Assembly (NCBI GenBank): GCA_003599815.1
Contig: QZJZ01000077.1
Coordinates: 1 to 40,732, forward strand
Reading direction: 5' to 3'
DNA: 40,732 nt
Origin: Candidatus Auribacter fodinae
GTDB taxonomy: Bacteria; Auribacterota; Auribacteria; Auribacterales; Auribacteraceae
The first letter of the stretch is position 1, and every line of letters starts with the position of its first letter. A model generated the notes under the pieces. It saw only the letters and a program-made list of their open reading frames with translations, had not been told where the DNA came from and did no database searches. This document shows, piece after piece, positions 17,266-26,087 of this stretch. A program made the translations under genes and the position numbers.

Positions 17266-18641
17266 TCCGCACTATCCTGCAATGATTTGTACAGCTTGTA
17301 ATCTCTGTATCGTATTGATTCGGGTGAAGAGAGATATGTTTCTCCAAGATCAGCGCCGGATGCAGGGCCGACACGGTCTCTGATCAGCGTTCCGTCAATT
17401 TCCATGGTGACCGTTATAGTCCCATCGGAAAAATAAGTGGTTTGTACAGGCCGTGCCCCCTGAACCATCCCCTGCACCGTATTAATGATCGTATCATACT
17501 GTACGGTAAGGTCTTTTAATGTTGTTTCTGAACTAAGCACAGTACCGTATATGCGTTCAGCGAGGCGCCGGTAACCGTCGATTTTAGCCGCCCGTTCCGT
17601 TGTGACTCTTGCGAGAGCAGGGAACTTCTGCATATATTCAGCACGTGAGATCTGCCTGACTGATGTCCATACATTAATAGTTTTATTAATCAAAGATATA
17701 ATAGCAGTGGCGCTCAGTTCGATGGTAACCGCGACAGATTTATCATTTTGGGTTGTCTCAACGGTTTTTGCATTTGAAATCAGTTCAAAGAGTTTTCCGG
17801 CGAGAGTGGTGTCTTTAAAAAGCAGGTCAGTGATTTTCGTTTCAGCGTCAACGTACGTTTCGCTGACAATTGCGGCAAGTTCGTCTTCTGCGGCGGCCCG
17901 AGCTTTTTTTTTCGCCAGTTCAAAGTCAAATGGTATCGAATCATTGTCTGGAATCGTGAGAGAGTTGCCTGTTGCCCGAATGCTGACAGTATCAATTGAT
18001 TCTTTAACCATTTTGCCCAGAATAGATTCTGATAGGATACCCGTACCTGTTTCCCGCATTGACAGCGAGTCCCAGCGTTGAGAGAAGACACGCCTGTCAG
18101 GCGATACAATAACGCTTTTTTTCGCAATGTCTTTGCTGACAACATGAACCTCATTTTCGTAACCCGCTACGGTTGTGCCGGACGGCGATACCGACACTGA
18201 ATACGCAGTACCCCGTGCTCCCGCGATTGCTACCGGTGTTTGGATTTCGAATCGTGTATCTTGCGGCAGTTTATCAAGTTTGGCGGAAAGGTCGCCCTTT
18301 AAAAGTGAAAATGAATACAGGCGTGTTACGTTGGATTCGGTTTTCACCGCGTCCGGCAAAGCATCAACCCGCATGTGTGAATCGGGCAGTAATCTGAAAA
18401 CATTCATTATATCAAACTGGACATCAACGTAAGATTCAGCTCCGGTTTTTAATATATTTTCGCTTTTCAATATTTGATCCGGCAGTGCAGGAGAAAATTC
18501 TGAACTGTCATTTTCCTGTATTGAAACAGAGCCTTTAACGTCTTTGATGTGCGGTTCCTGACTATTTTCGTCAGAAAAGGTTAATATATTGTTGATAAGT
18601 ATGATACACAAGAGTAATGTAGTCGTTATTGTTATTTTCAT
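17262..18641 (-). CDS. Exported FecR-domain protein with LPP20-like repeats
   Basis: A signal peptide (MKITITTTLLLCIILINNI) is followed by a FecR-like beta-rich domain (about residues 35-190) with the typical TPVAIAGARGTAYSVSV segment. The rest carries two LPP20-like modules, seen as AKKKARAAAEDELAAIVSE and, near the end, ERAAKIDGYRRLAERIYG followed by an Asp-Gly-rich strand pair. Such proteins are exported and usually of unknown function. I start at ATG 18641, preceded by AAAGG and directly followed by the signal peptide; an open frame of 25 codons upstream is probably not translated. It is the first gene of the FecR-cobO-amrS-dnaE run. Confidence 0.75.
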   Translation of the reverse strand: MKITITTTLLLCIILINNILTFSDENSQEPHIKDVKGSVSIQENDSSEFSPALPDQILKSENILKTGAESYVDVQFDIMNVFRLLPDSHMRVDALPDAVKTESNVTRLYSFSLLKGDLSAKLDKLPQDTRFEIQTPVAIAGARGTAYSVSVSPSGTTVAGYENEVHVVSKDIAKKSVIVSPDRRVFSQRWDSLSMRETGTGILSESILGKMVKESIDTVSIRATGNSLTIPDNDSIPFDFELAKKKARAAAEDELAAIVSETYVDAETKITDLLFKDTTLAGKLFELISNAKTVETTQNDKSVAVTIELSATAIISLINKTINVWTSVRQISRAEYMQKFPALARVTTERAAKIDGYRRLAERIYGTVLSSETTLKDLTVQYDTIINTVQGMVQGARPVQTTYFSDGTITVTMEIDGTLIRDRVGPASGADLGETYLSSPESIRYRDYKLYKSLQDSAE

Positions 18642-18671
18642 CGGCGTGCCTTTCATGTGATTCACATGAAT

Positions 18672-18700
18672 ACAATATGCGTGATTGAGTGGAAAATCAA
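18672..18700 (-). promoter_or_regulatory. Possible sigma70 promoter for the FecR-cobO-amrS run
   Basis: On the minus strand TTGATT (18695-18700) and TATTGT (18672-18677) are separated by 17 bases, about 31 bases before the FecR start. It is a moderate match and would give a short leader. Confidence 0.4.
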
Positions 18701-18750
18701 TAGATAAAATACACACCTTAAATCGCAGAGGAAATTTTTAAAAATTAAGG

Positions 18751-18780
18751 TTTACACGGTTTTTGGCAGTGCTTTATAAT
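18751..18780 (+). promoter_or_regulatory. Sigma70-type promoter for the dehydrogenase-like/ackA/pta operon
   Basis: TTTACA (18751-18756) and a perfect TATAAT (18775-18780) are separated by 18 bases. Transcription would begin near 18787, giving a leader of about 120 bases before the ATG at 18909, which is preceded by AAGGAG. The leader has no structure that I can name. Confidence 0.55.
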
Positions 18781-18908
18781 GAATGACTCTCAGCATCTGC
18801 AATGGTTATAAAAATCATACACAAAAGACCGCTGAACCGATTTTGTTTTTTGAAAATACGTATTCCGTATATATACTTAACTGACGATCATCCAATAAGG
18901 AGAAAACA

Positions 18909-19829
18909 ATGGATATCCTGGACATTGGTATTATCGGGGCGAGTACCCGGGGCAGGGGACTCGCCGAAGCCGCCGCTCTTGCGGGATTGAATGTTAATCT
19001 CGTAGAACTAAACAAAGAAACGCTCGACCGTGGAATTCGAAAAATCGGCGAGGAAATGGACCACCTCATTGAAAAGTGGGGGTTGACTGACAGTGAGAAG
19101 AAAGCCGCTATGGCTCGTATTAAGGGTATAACCTCACTTGAAGACCTGGAAAAAAAGTGCCAGATGGTTATTGTAACCGTGAGAGAAGATCTTGATCTGA
19201 ACAAAGACATTTTCGCTCGCCTTGACGCACATATGTCACCAGCGACAATTCTTGTCACGCATTCCGCCATATTAAGTGTTACCGAAATAGCAACAGCGAC
19301 ACAACGCCCTGATAAAGTAGCAGGGATAACTTTCCTCCCGCCGGTAGTAAGAGTTCAACTTGGTGAAGTTGTACGCGGTTTAAAAACATCGCAGGAAACT
19401 TATGAAACAGTTACGATGTTTATCAATGACCGCTTAGGCAAAACTGCGGTTGAAGTTGCCGAAGCGCCGGGCTATATTTCCATTCGGATGCTCGTTAATA
19501 TGATTAATGAAGCGATGTATCTTGTGATGGAAGGCATTGCTTCAATTGAAGATATTGATACATCGATGAAACTCGGGTTCGATATGAAGCGCGGGCCTTT
19601 TGAAATAGCTGACAAGGTCGGGCTTGATATGGTTCTGGTATGGACAAAATATATGTATAAAGAAGCCGGGTACCGTTATAATGCTCCATGTCCATTATTG
19701 CTGAAGCTGGTACGTGCTAATAATCTGGGCAAGAAAACCGGTGAGGGTTTTTATAAATATGATGAAAGCGGTAAGATCATTGGTGTCGGCGCTTTAAGTC
19801 AAATGAAGAAATGGAGTTATAACGTATGA
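18909..19829 (+). CDS. Divergent 3-hydroxyacyl-CoA dehydrogenase-like protein lacking catalytic His
   Basis: The overall fold is that of 3-hydroxyacyl-CoA dehydrogenase: N-terminal Rossmann domain (1-185) and C-terminal helical domain (186-285) with GYISIR, NEAMYLVMEG and GPFEIADKVGLD, ending in KKTGEGFYKYD. Key positions depart from the family. The dinucleotide motif is GASTRG, not GAGTMG. The catalytic-His segment usually reading like GMHFFNP is GITFLPP, with Thr141 in place of His. The partner Glu (E153 in LGEVVRG) is kept. The Asn of the usual GFIVNR is Ser191. It therefore may not be a standard dehydrogenase. AAGGAG lies 7 bases before the ATG. Its stop overlaps the ackA start (ATGA), tying it to acetate metabolism. 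Confidence 0.8.
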   Translation: MDILDIGIIGASTRGRGLAEAAALAGLNVNLVELNKETLDRGIRKIGEEMDHLIEKWGLTDSEKKAAMARIKGITSLEDLEKKCQMVIVTVREDLDLNKDIFARLDAHMSPATILVTHSAILSVTEIATATQRPDKVAGITFLPPVVRVQLGEVVRGLKTSQETYETVTMFINDRLGKTAVEVAEAPGYISIRMLVNMINEAMYLVMEGIASIEDIDTSMKLGFDMKRGPFEIADKVGLDMVLVWTKYMYKEAGYRYNAPCPLLLKLVRANNLGKKTGEGFYKYDESGKIIGVGALSQMKKWSYNV

Positions 19830-21025
19830 AAATTCTGGTGATGAACTGTGGGAGCTCATCCATTAAATTTCAGCTCCTGAATATGGATACGGAAACGTTG
19901 CTGGTTAAGGGCGGCGTCAGCAAAATTGGAACCCGGTCAGCTATACTTGACCTTGATATACCCGGGCAGGAAAAGATTAAGGAAGTGGCTGAAATTCTCG
20001 ATCACCAGTCGTCACTGGAAAAGGTGCTGGCACGTTTGATGAGTCCCGAACTGGGAATTATAAAAGAGAAAGCCGAAATTAAGGCTATTGGACACAGGGT
20101 GGTGCACGGTGGCGAATCATATTCCGGTTCCGTTGCTATTGATGATGCGGTTGTCGAGGAAATTAAAAACCTGATTGATCTGGCTCCGCTTCATAACCCT
20201 CACAACCTGAAAGGTATTGAAGTATGCAGGCGCATATTTCCTGAAGTGTTGCAGGTTGCTGTGTTTGATACCGCTTTTCATCAGACTATGCCTCAGGCGT
20301 CATATATTTATCCATTACCCTATGTCCTTTACAAACGATATAAAGTCAGGCGTTATGGTTTTCATGGAACGTCCCATTTTTATGTCGCTCACCAGTGCGC
20401 TGAAATGATGGGAAAAGAATACAGCAAACTGCGTATTATCACTGCTCATCTTGGAAACGGATGCAGTATTACCGCTATTAAAGATGGCAAGGTGCTTGAC
20501 ACATCTATGGGGTTTACTCCGCTGGAAGGGCTTGTCATGGGTACTCGTTGCGGTGATATAGACCCGTCGATCATCACATATATTATTTCGCGTGAGGATC
20601 TGAGCTTGCATGAAGCAAACACATTGCTCAATAAGCACAGCGGGTTGTCGGGCATATCTGGCGTATCCAATGACATGAAAGACTTGTCCGAAGCGGCCGC
20701 GGATCATCCTCGCGCTCAACTGGCTATAGATATTTTCTGTTACCGGCTGAAAAAATATATAGCTGGTTATGCTGGCGCTCTTGGTGGTGTGGATGCCCTT
20801 GTATTTACTGGTGGTATCGGTGAAAACGCTACTATGATTCGCGAGAAAGCCTGTGAAGGGTTAGAGTTTATGGGGCTGGTGATTGATAAAGCTAAAAATG
20901 CGGGCAGTCGCGGCAAAGCCGAAATCAGCATATCGGATTCACCCTCGAAAATTTATTGTATCCCCACAAACGAGGAACTGGTTATAGCACGTGAAACGAA
21001 AAGCATTCTGGGAGATAAAAAATGA
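19826..21025 (+). CDS. ackA: Acetate kinase
   Basis: It catalyses acetyl phosphate + ADP to acetate + ATP, the substrate-level ATP step of acetate formation. Motifs present are MNCGSSSIKFQLL at the N-terminus, GHRVVHGGE near residue 91, VFDTAFHQTMP, YGFHGTSH, AHLGNGCSI, DTSMGFTPLEG, GTRCGDIDP and FTGGIGENA. The length of 399 aa matches AckA and is longer than butyrate kinases (about 355). It overlaps the upstream dehydrogenase-like gene and the downstream pta, each by an ATGA junction, so the three are probably translated from one message. Confidence 0.96.
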   Translation: MKILVMNCGSSSIKFQLLNMDTETLLVKGGVSKIGTRSAILDLDIPGQEKIKEVAEILDHQSSLEKVLARLMSPELGIIKEKAEIKAIGHRVVHGGESYSGSVAIDDAVVEEIKNLIDLAPLHNPHNLKGIEVCRRIFPEVLQVAVFDTAFHQTMPQASYIYPLPYVLYKRYKVRRYGFHGTSHFYVAHQCAEMMGKEYSKLRIITAHLGNGCSITAIKDGKVLDTSMGFTPLEGLVMGTRCGDIDPSIITYIISREDLSLHEANTLLNKHSGLSGISGVSNDMKDLSEAAADHPRAQLAIDIFCYRLKKYIAGYAGALGGVDALVFTGGIGENATMIREKACEGLEFMGLVIDKAKNAGSRGKAEISISDSPSKIYCIPTNEELVIARETKSILGDKK

Positions 21026-22011
21026 GTATTATTGATGAAATACGCAGTAAATCAAGCGCGTTAAATAAAAAAATTGTGTTGCCGGAACCGCAGGATGAAC
21101 GCATTTTGAAGGCAACTGAGGAATTAATCAAATCGAAAATCTGCCGTGTTGCCCTGATTGGTGAGGAAAGTGTGATTCGTAAAGACGCCGCGGCGGCGAA
21201 GGCTTGTATTGACGGCGCTGAAATTATTTCAGTTAATGACCCGCGTTATGTCGATAGTTTTGCGAAGAAATATTATGAGCTTCGTAAAAGCAAAGGCGTG
21301 ACAGAAGCGCAAGCCGCTGAAGCAATGAAAAACACCATTTTCTTTGCCGCCATGATGGTCGCTGAAGGATTGGCTGACGGGTATGTCGCCGGATCTATCG
21401 CTACCACAGGCGACACCCTGCGCCCGGCGATTCAGATTATAAAGACTGCTCCCGGAATCAAAACCGTATCCAGCTATTTTCTTATGGTTGTACCTGATAA
21501 GTCGTTTGGCGTCAATGGATCGTTGATTTTTGCCGACTGCGCTGTCGTACCTGAGCCTACTGCGGAGCAACTTGCTGAAATCGCGGTTTGTTCCGCAATA
21601 AACTGCAGAAAACTTCTTGGTGTCGAACCGCGTGTTGCTATGCTTTCATTTTCAACCAAAGGAAGCGCGACAAGCCCGAGCCTTGATAAGGTTATAGAAG
21701 CCACCGAACTGGTGAAGAAAAATTATCCTGATATCATTATCGATGGCGAAATCCAGTTTGATGCCGCTATTGTGCCTGGTGTCGGTATTAAAAAGGCTCC
21801 CGGCAGTCCGCTGGAAGGTAAAGCGAACGTACTTATTTTTCCTGACCTGAACGCGGGAAATATTGCGTATAAGGCAGTACAGCGCCTTGCTAATGCCGAG
21901 GCAATTGGACCTGTCGTTCAGGGAACTGCTCGTCCAATAAATGATTTATCACGAGGGTGCAGTGTTTCCGATATTGTCAGCACTGTAGCCATAACAGCCC
22001 TTGCGACATGA
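21022..22011 (+). CDS. pta: Phosphate acetyltransferase
   Basis: It converts acetyl-CoA + phosphate to acetyl phosphate + CoA, feeding AckA. The protein is the short single-domain PTA form (329 aa) with KIVLPEPQDERILKA at the N-terminus, AAMMVAEGLADGYVAGS, TVSSYFLMV, FADCAVVPEPTAEQLAEIA, MLSFSTKGSA, IDGEIQFDAA and FPDLNAGNIAYK. The length and the FADCAV segment support acetyl- rather than butyryltransferase. It is coupled to ackA by an ATGA overlap and followed 4 bases later by tldD. Confidence 0.95.
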   Translation: MSIIDEIRSKSSALNKKIVLPEPQDERILKATEELIKSKICRVALIGEESVIRKDAAAAKACIDGAEIISVNDPRYVDSFAKKYYELRKSKGVTEAQAAEAMKNTIFFAAMMVAEGLADGYVAGSIATTGDTLRPAIQIIKTAPGIKTVSSYFLMVVPDKSFGVNGSLIFADCAVVPEPTAEQLAEIAVCSAINCRKLLGVEPRVAMLSFSTKGSATSPSLDKVIEATELVKKNYPDIIIDGEIQFDAAIVPGVGIKKAPGSPLEGKANVLIFPDLNAGNIAYKAVQRLANAEAIGPVVQGTARPINDLSRGCSVSDIVSTVAITALAT

Positions 22012-22015
22012 TCTG

Positions 22016-23419
22016 ATGGACAAAAGTCGATTAATCTTTTTAGATACGGCACACCGGTTACTGGATTTATACCGTAACCGGTGTGATTGTATGGAAATCC
22101 GTCTAGAGAAAAATGAACGGAATTTCATTCAGTTTGAAGGAAAAGACCTTTCCTCATTTTCCAGTAAAAGTGAGTATGGCGGTAATGTGCGGGTCTATTA
22201 TCGCGGCGGATGGGGATTTATCTCTTTTAATGATTTGGCACGACTGGAAAAATTCGCAGAAGAAGCGTATAATCAGGCTGTTTTGATATCGTCAGCTCGT
22301 AAAAACGACTATCTTCCGCTTGCTCCTGTCTCTCCATGCACAAAGGATATCATGACCGATATTCTCACTGACCCGGCTAAAGTAAGCGTCACTGATAAAC
22401 TGAGGCAATTGGAAAACTACAACAGGCAGGTACTTGGATTCGGTCCGCAGATAGTTTCATCCCGGTCAACATATTTCGACCAGGTTACGCATCGTGATTT
22501 GTTGACCACCGATGGAGTATCAATATCACGGTCTGCGCTGGATATTGGAGGTTCTGTAATTGCCATAGGGCGCGAAAACGATATTACCCAGCAGTATGCG
22601 GTCGGGTTCGGCAGTAGTAATGATTATGCTGTGTTTCTGAACCTTGATGATGAAATAAAAGAAGCCTGTGAGACGGTTGTGTCGCTTCTCAGAGCTCCGA
22701 AGGTCAAGCCGGGGTCATATCCGGTAATATGTGACCATGTGCTTGGCGGCGTTTTTGTGCACGAGGCATTCGGTCATCTCAGTGAGGCTGACTCCACCGC
22801 TGAAAACAAAAAATTGCGGGAGATCATGCAGATTGGACGCCAATTCGGGCAGGATCACCTGAATATTTATGATACGGGATTAACTCTCGGTGCCCGCGGG
22901 TATACTCCATACGATGACGAAGGAGTTGAAGGCACTAAGCAGTACCTTGTAAAGAACGGGAGGTTGTGCGGGAGGCTTCATTCGCGCGAGACAGCGGCAA
23001 AAATGGGTGAACAGGCAACAGGCAGTGCACGCTGTATATCATATCGTTACCCGCCGATTTGCCGTATGCGGAATACGGTGATTGAACAGGGAAATTCGTC
23101 ATTCGAGGATATGATTAAGGATATAAATCTTGGTGTGTACGCGGTAAAAAGTAAAGGCGGACAGACAAACGGAGAAATGTTCTCGTTTGCCGCGTCAAAA
23201 GGATATATGATACGTAACGGCAAGATCGCTGAAATGGTACGGGATGTCAATTTGTCCGGCAATGTTTTTACTACGCTGGCTAATATAGATATGATTGGTA
23301 ATGACCAGACACTGCGCGATTCGGGCGGCGGTTGCGGAAAAAACGATCAGTTTCCGTTGCCGGTCAGCCATGAGTCTCCGCATATAAGAATACAGAATGT
23401 CGTAGTAGGTGGCGAATGA
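22016..23419 (+). CDS. tldD: TldD-type metalloprotease subunit
   Basis: This is the zinc-bearing subunit of the TldD/TldE protease, which in known cases degrades unstructured peptides, trims modified peptides such as microcin B17 and acts on CcdA. The family motif VHEAFGHLSEAD (HExxxH-type metal site) is in the middle, near residue 246, followed by GVEGTKQYLVKNG and, late, the TNGEMFSF segment. The length is 467 aa. I chose ATG 22016, after the pta stop, over an upstream TTG that overlaps pta. The stop overlaps the tldE start (ATGA), as expected for subunits of one complex. No obvious RiPP precursor gene was found nearby. Confidence 0.93.
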   Translation: MDKSRLIFLDTAHRLLDLYRNRCDCMEIRLEKNERNFIQFEGKDLSSFSSKSEYGGNVRVYYRGGWGFISFNDLARLEKFAEEAYNQAVLISSARKNDYLPLAPVSPCTKDIMTDILTDPAKVSVTDKLRQLENYNRQVLGFGPQIVSSRSTYFDQVTHRDLLTTDGVSISRSALDIGGSVIAIGRENDITQQYAVGFGSSNDYAVFLNLDDEIKEACETVVSLLRAPKVKPGSYPVICDHVLGGVFVHEAFGHLSEADSTAENKKLREIMQIGRQFGQDHLNIYDTGLTLGARGYTPYDDEGVEGTKQYLVKNGRLCGRLHSRETAAKMGEQATGSARCISYRYPPICRMRNTVIEQGNSSFEDMIKDINLGVYAVKSKGGQTNGEMFSFAASKGYMIRNGKIAEMVRDVNLSGNVFTTLANIDMIGNDQTLRDSGGGCGKNDQFPLPVSHESPHIRIQNVVVGGE

Positions 23420-24738
23420 GCATAAGTACACAGGTGCAATGGGAACAGTACGCTATTGATTTTGATAGCGGGGAGATAGATTTTAAGAACGGGAAACTTC
23501 ATGCCGTTAATGCAAGTCAGGTAAACGGTACGGCGATGCGTGTGCTTGATAACGGGAAAATCGGTTTTGTATCGTCGAGCGAATCAGGCATTCAAAAGGA
23601 TGCCCTGATACAAAAAGCGGCTGAGGCTGCACAGTCCGGTTCTGCGTATCACGGGCAGTTTGCTTCGTCCGATGAATTTTGTTCACAGGAAACTCCGTTC
23701 GATTCATCACTCCGGTCAATGAGCGTTCAGGATATGACTGCGCGGGCATTGAGGGAAGTACAGCTGGTACAGGAGCATGTTGGCGACGCGGTAGTTGATG
23801 CCAGTATTTCCGCTTCAGCAGGATCGATTTCCATAAAAAATCATAATGGCGTTGATATTCGGTATAAAAAATCCATTTTTTCCTTCGCGGTGGCAACGCA
23901 AATTATAGAAGATACATCATTTTTCTACGCGTATTCCTATGTGAACCGCGCGCATAATGTTGATGACCTGCGAGCCGTGACGCGGAAATTGCTTGACCAG
24001 CTGGTATTGAGCCGTACGCCTATGACTGTTGAGACAGGCCAGTATCCTGTGCTTTTTACCCCGAATGCAGTCGCGTCACTGATTTTAACAATGCGGTATG
24101 CTCTTGATGCTCATGCTGTGGCAAGGGGGATATCACCGCTCGCTGGCAAAATTGGCAAACAATCATTTGACGAACGTTTTACATTGATTGATGATCCGCT
24201 TCGTTCTGACAGCCCGCTTATAGCTCCCTGCGATGACGAAGGAGTGGCGTATCGCACGAAAAATATTGTTGCGAGCGGCGTGTTAAATACCTATATTACT
24301 GATCTTGACGGTGCGGCGCGGCTGAACATGGAGCCGACTGGCAATGCGTTGAGGTGTAACCCTTTTACACAGCAAATGTATGATTACAACTCTAAACCTG
24401 CGCCATGGCCTACCAACTGGAGCGTCAAGCCCGGCGATCAGCTGTCGGCGGTAATGCGTGACGATATTCGCAAAGGCGTACTTGTCGACCAGCTTCTCGG
24501 ACTGCATACAGGCAACCTGTTAAACGGCGACTTTTCATGCACGATATCTACCGGATATGTAGTTGAAAAGGGGAGTGTTGTGGGGCGAATTAAAGATTGT
24601 GTTGTATCCGGTAATATATATTCTATACTAAAAAATAATTTAATCGGTTTTTCTTCCGATACGGAAACGGTAGACCATACAGGTGTGCATACCTTTCCGC
24701 ATATGTATTGCAAAGATATAAGTATCGCCGCAAAGTAA
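23416..24738 (+). CDS. pmbA: TldE/PmbA-type protease partner subunit
   Basis: This is the partner of TldD; it lacks the HExxxH metal site but shares the fold and completes the peptide chamber. Recognisable segments are GTAMRVLDNGKIGFVSSS, FTPNAVASLI, PLRSDSPLIAPCDDEGVAYRT, GDQLSAVMRDDIRKGVLV and LLGLHTGNLLNGDFSC (the last matching the conserved C-terminal part of PmbA). The length of 440 aa is typical. It overlaps tldD by 4 bases and is followed 40 bases later by the glycyl-tRNA synthetase gene. Confidence 0.92.
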   Translation: MSISTQVQWEQYAIDFDSGEIDFKNGKLHAVNASQVNGTAMRVLDNGKIGFVSSSESGIQKDALIQKAAEAAQSGSAYHGQFASSDEFCSQETPFDSSLRSMSVQDMTARALREVQLVQEHVGDAVVDASISASAGSISIKNHNGVDIRYKKSIFSFAVATQIIEDTSFFYAYSYVNRAHNVDDLRAVTRKLLDQLVLSRTPMTVETGQYPVLFTPNAVASLILTMRYALDAHAVARGISPLAGKIGKQSFDERFTLIDDPLRSDSPLIAPCDDEGVAYRTKNIVASGVLNTYITDLDGAARLNMEPTGNALRCNPFTQQMYDYNSKPAPWPTNWSVKPGDQLSAVMRDDIRKGVLVDQLLGLHTGNLLNGDFSCTISTGYVVEKGSVVGRIKDCVVSGNIYSILKNNLIGFSSDTETVDHTGVHTFPHMYCKDISIAAK

Positions 24739-24778
24739 TGTAAAACAATAACATATATAAATCAAGGCAGGTTAAAAT

Positions 24779-26086
24779 ATGAAAAACACAGTGGATATGG
24801 AAAAACTGGTTTCCTTATGCAAGCGCCGGGGAATTATATTTCAGAGCAGTGAAATATATGGCGGAATGAATGGGTGCTGGGATTTCGGCCCCGTTGGCTG
24901 CGAACTGAAACGCAAGGTGAAGGATCTGTGGTGGAAAGATGTTGTCCAGCATCATGATAATGTTGTTGGAATGGATGCCAGCATCATTATGCATCCACGT
25001 ATCTGGGAAGCATCCGGCCATGTAGCTAACTTCAAAGACGTGATGGTTGACTGCAAAGAGTGCAAAAGGCGGTATCGCATAGATCATGTTGAGGGCGATT
25101 GCTGTCCTGAATGTGGAGGCGAGTTCACAGAGCCGCGTGATTTCAATTTAATGTTTAAAACGTATGTCGGCGCTGTTGCCGATGACGCATCTGTTGCGTA
25201 TTTGCGTCCTGAAACAGCTCAGGCTATTTTTGCTCAGTTTCTGACTGTGCTGAACAGTTCCCGCCAGCGAGTTCCTTTCGGTATAGCGCAGATCGGCAAG
25301 AGCTTCAGGAACGAGATTACGCCCCGCAACTTTATTTTCCGCTCACGCGAATTCGAGCAGATGGAACTGGAATTTTTTGTTGAGCCGGGAACCGATGAAG
25401 ATTGGAATAATTACTGGGTTGAGCGTCGAATCAAATGGTATCATAAAATAGGTATTAAACCGGAACGGCTAAGAATTCGTCCGCATGAAAAGGATGAACT
25501 GGCGCATTACGCCAAGTCATGTGTGGACATAGAATACGAGTTTCCGTTCGGATGGCAGGAACTCGAGGGTATAGCCAACCGGAGCGATTTCGATTTGTCT
25601 CAGCATCAGGAATTCAGCGGTAAAAAAATGAATTATCGAGATCCTATTACAGGAAAGGATTTTATTCCATGGGTAATAGAGACTTCGGCGGGCGTTGACC
25701 GTATTGTATTGACTGTTCTTGCCGATGCGTACGAAGAGCAGTTTCTCGCGGAAGATGATACCCGGGTTGTTTTACATTTGGCGCCTTGTGTCGCGCCAGT
25801 GCAGGTTGCCATATTTCCGTTGTTCAAAAAGCCTCAGTTACAGGAAGTAGCCAAAAAAATCGAAGAAAATTTACGCAAACACGCTCTTACTTCGTACGAT
25901 GAAATCGGTAGCATCGGTAAACGATATCGCCGTCAGGATGAAATCGGGACGCCGTTCTGCGTTACCGTTGACTATGAGACGCTCGAAGATAACGCTGTTA
26001 CGATTCGTTTTCGTGATTCAATGGAACAGGAACGCATATCGCTCGACAGAATCGTATCGTTTATATCGGAACAACTTGATTTCTAA
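24779..26086 (+). CDS. glyQS: Glycyl-tRNA synthetase, single-chain homodimeric type
   Basis: A class II aminoacyl-tRNA synthetase that charges tRNA-Gly. It is of the eukaryote/archaea-like single-polypeptide form found in many bacteria, not the separate alpha/beta form. Features are EIYGGMNGCWDFGPVG near the start, an inserted zinc-type Cys set (CKECKRRY and CCPECGGEF), the class II FGIAQIGKSFRNEITPRNF motif 2, the motif 3 region ETSAGVDRIVL and a C-terminal anticodon-binding domain starting near VQVAIFPLF. The length is 435 aa. It shares a transcript direction with the ackA-pta-tldDE genes, and its stop is one base from the stop of the convergent membrane gene. Confidence 0.95.
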   Translation: MKNTVDMEKLVSLCKRRGIIFQSSEIYGGMNGCWDFGPVGCELKRKVKDLWWKDVVQHHDNVVGMDASIIMHPRIWEASGHVANFKDVMVDCKECKRRYRIDHVEGDCCPECGGEFTEPRDFNLMFKTYVGAVADDASVAYLRPETAQAIFAQFLTVLNSSRQRVPFGIAQIGKSFRNEITPRNFIFRSREFEQMELEFFVEPGTDEDWNNYWVERRIKWYHKIGIKPERLRIRPHEKDELAHYAKSCVDIEYEFPFGWQELEGIANRSDFDLSQHQEFSGKKMNYRDPITGKDFIPWVIETSAGVDRIVLTVLADAYEEQFLAEDDTRVVLHLAPCVAPVQVAIFPLFKKPQLQEVAKKIEENLRKHALTSYDEIGSIGKRYRRQDEIGTPFCVTVDYETLEDNAVTIRFRDSMEQERISLDRIVSFISEQLDF

Positions 26087-26087
26087 G

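Noticed and set aside
18642-18716. Upstream extension of the FecR protein by 25 codons
   Set aside because: A clear signal peptide with a ribosome binding site starts at 18641, and the extension crosses the likely -10 region.
18751-18785. Possible sigma54 promoter (TTGGCAGTGC) before the dehydrogenase-like gene
   Set aside because: The GG is not followed by GC at the required 10-base spacing, while a good sigma70 pattern fits the same place.
19826-22011. Butyrate kinase / phosphate butyryltransferase instead of AckA/Pta, given the neighbouring 3-hydroxyacyl-CoA dehydrogenase fold
   Set aside because: Lengths (399 and 329 aa) and motifs fit acetate enzymes better, and no crotonase, thiolase or butyryl-CoA dehydrogenase gene is nearby.
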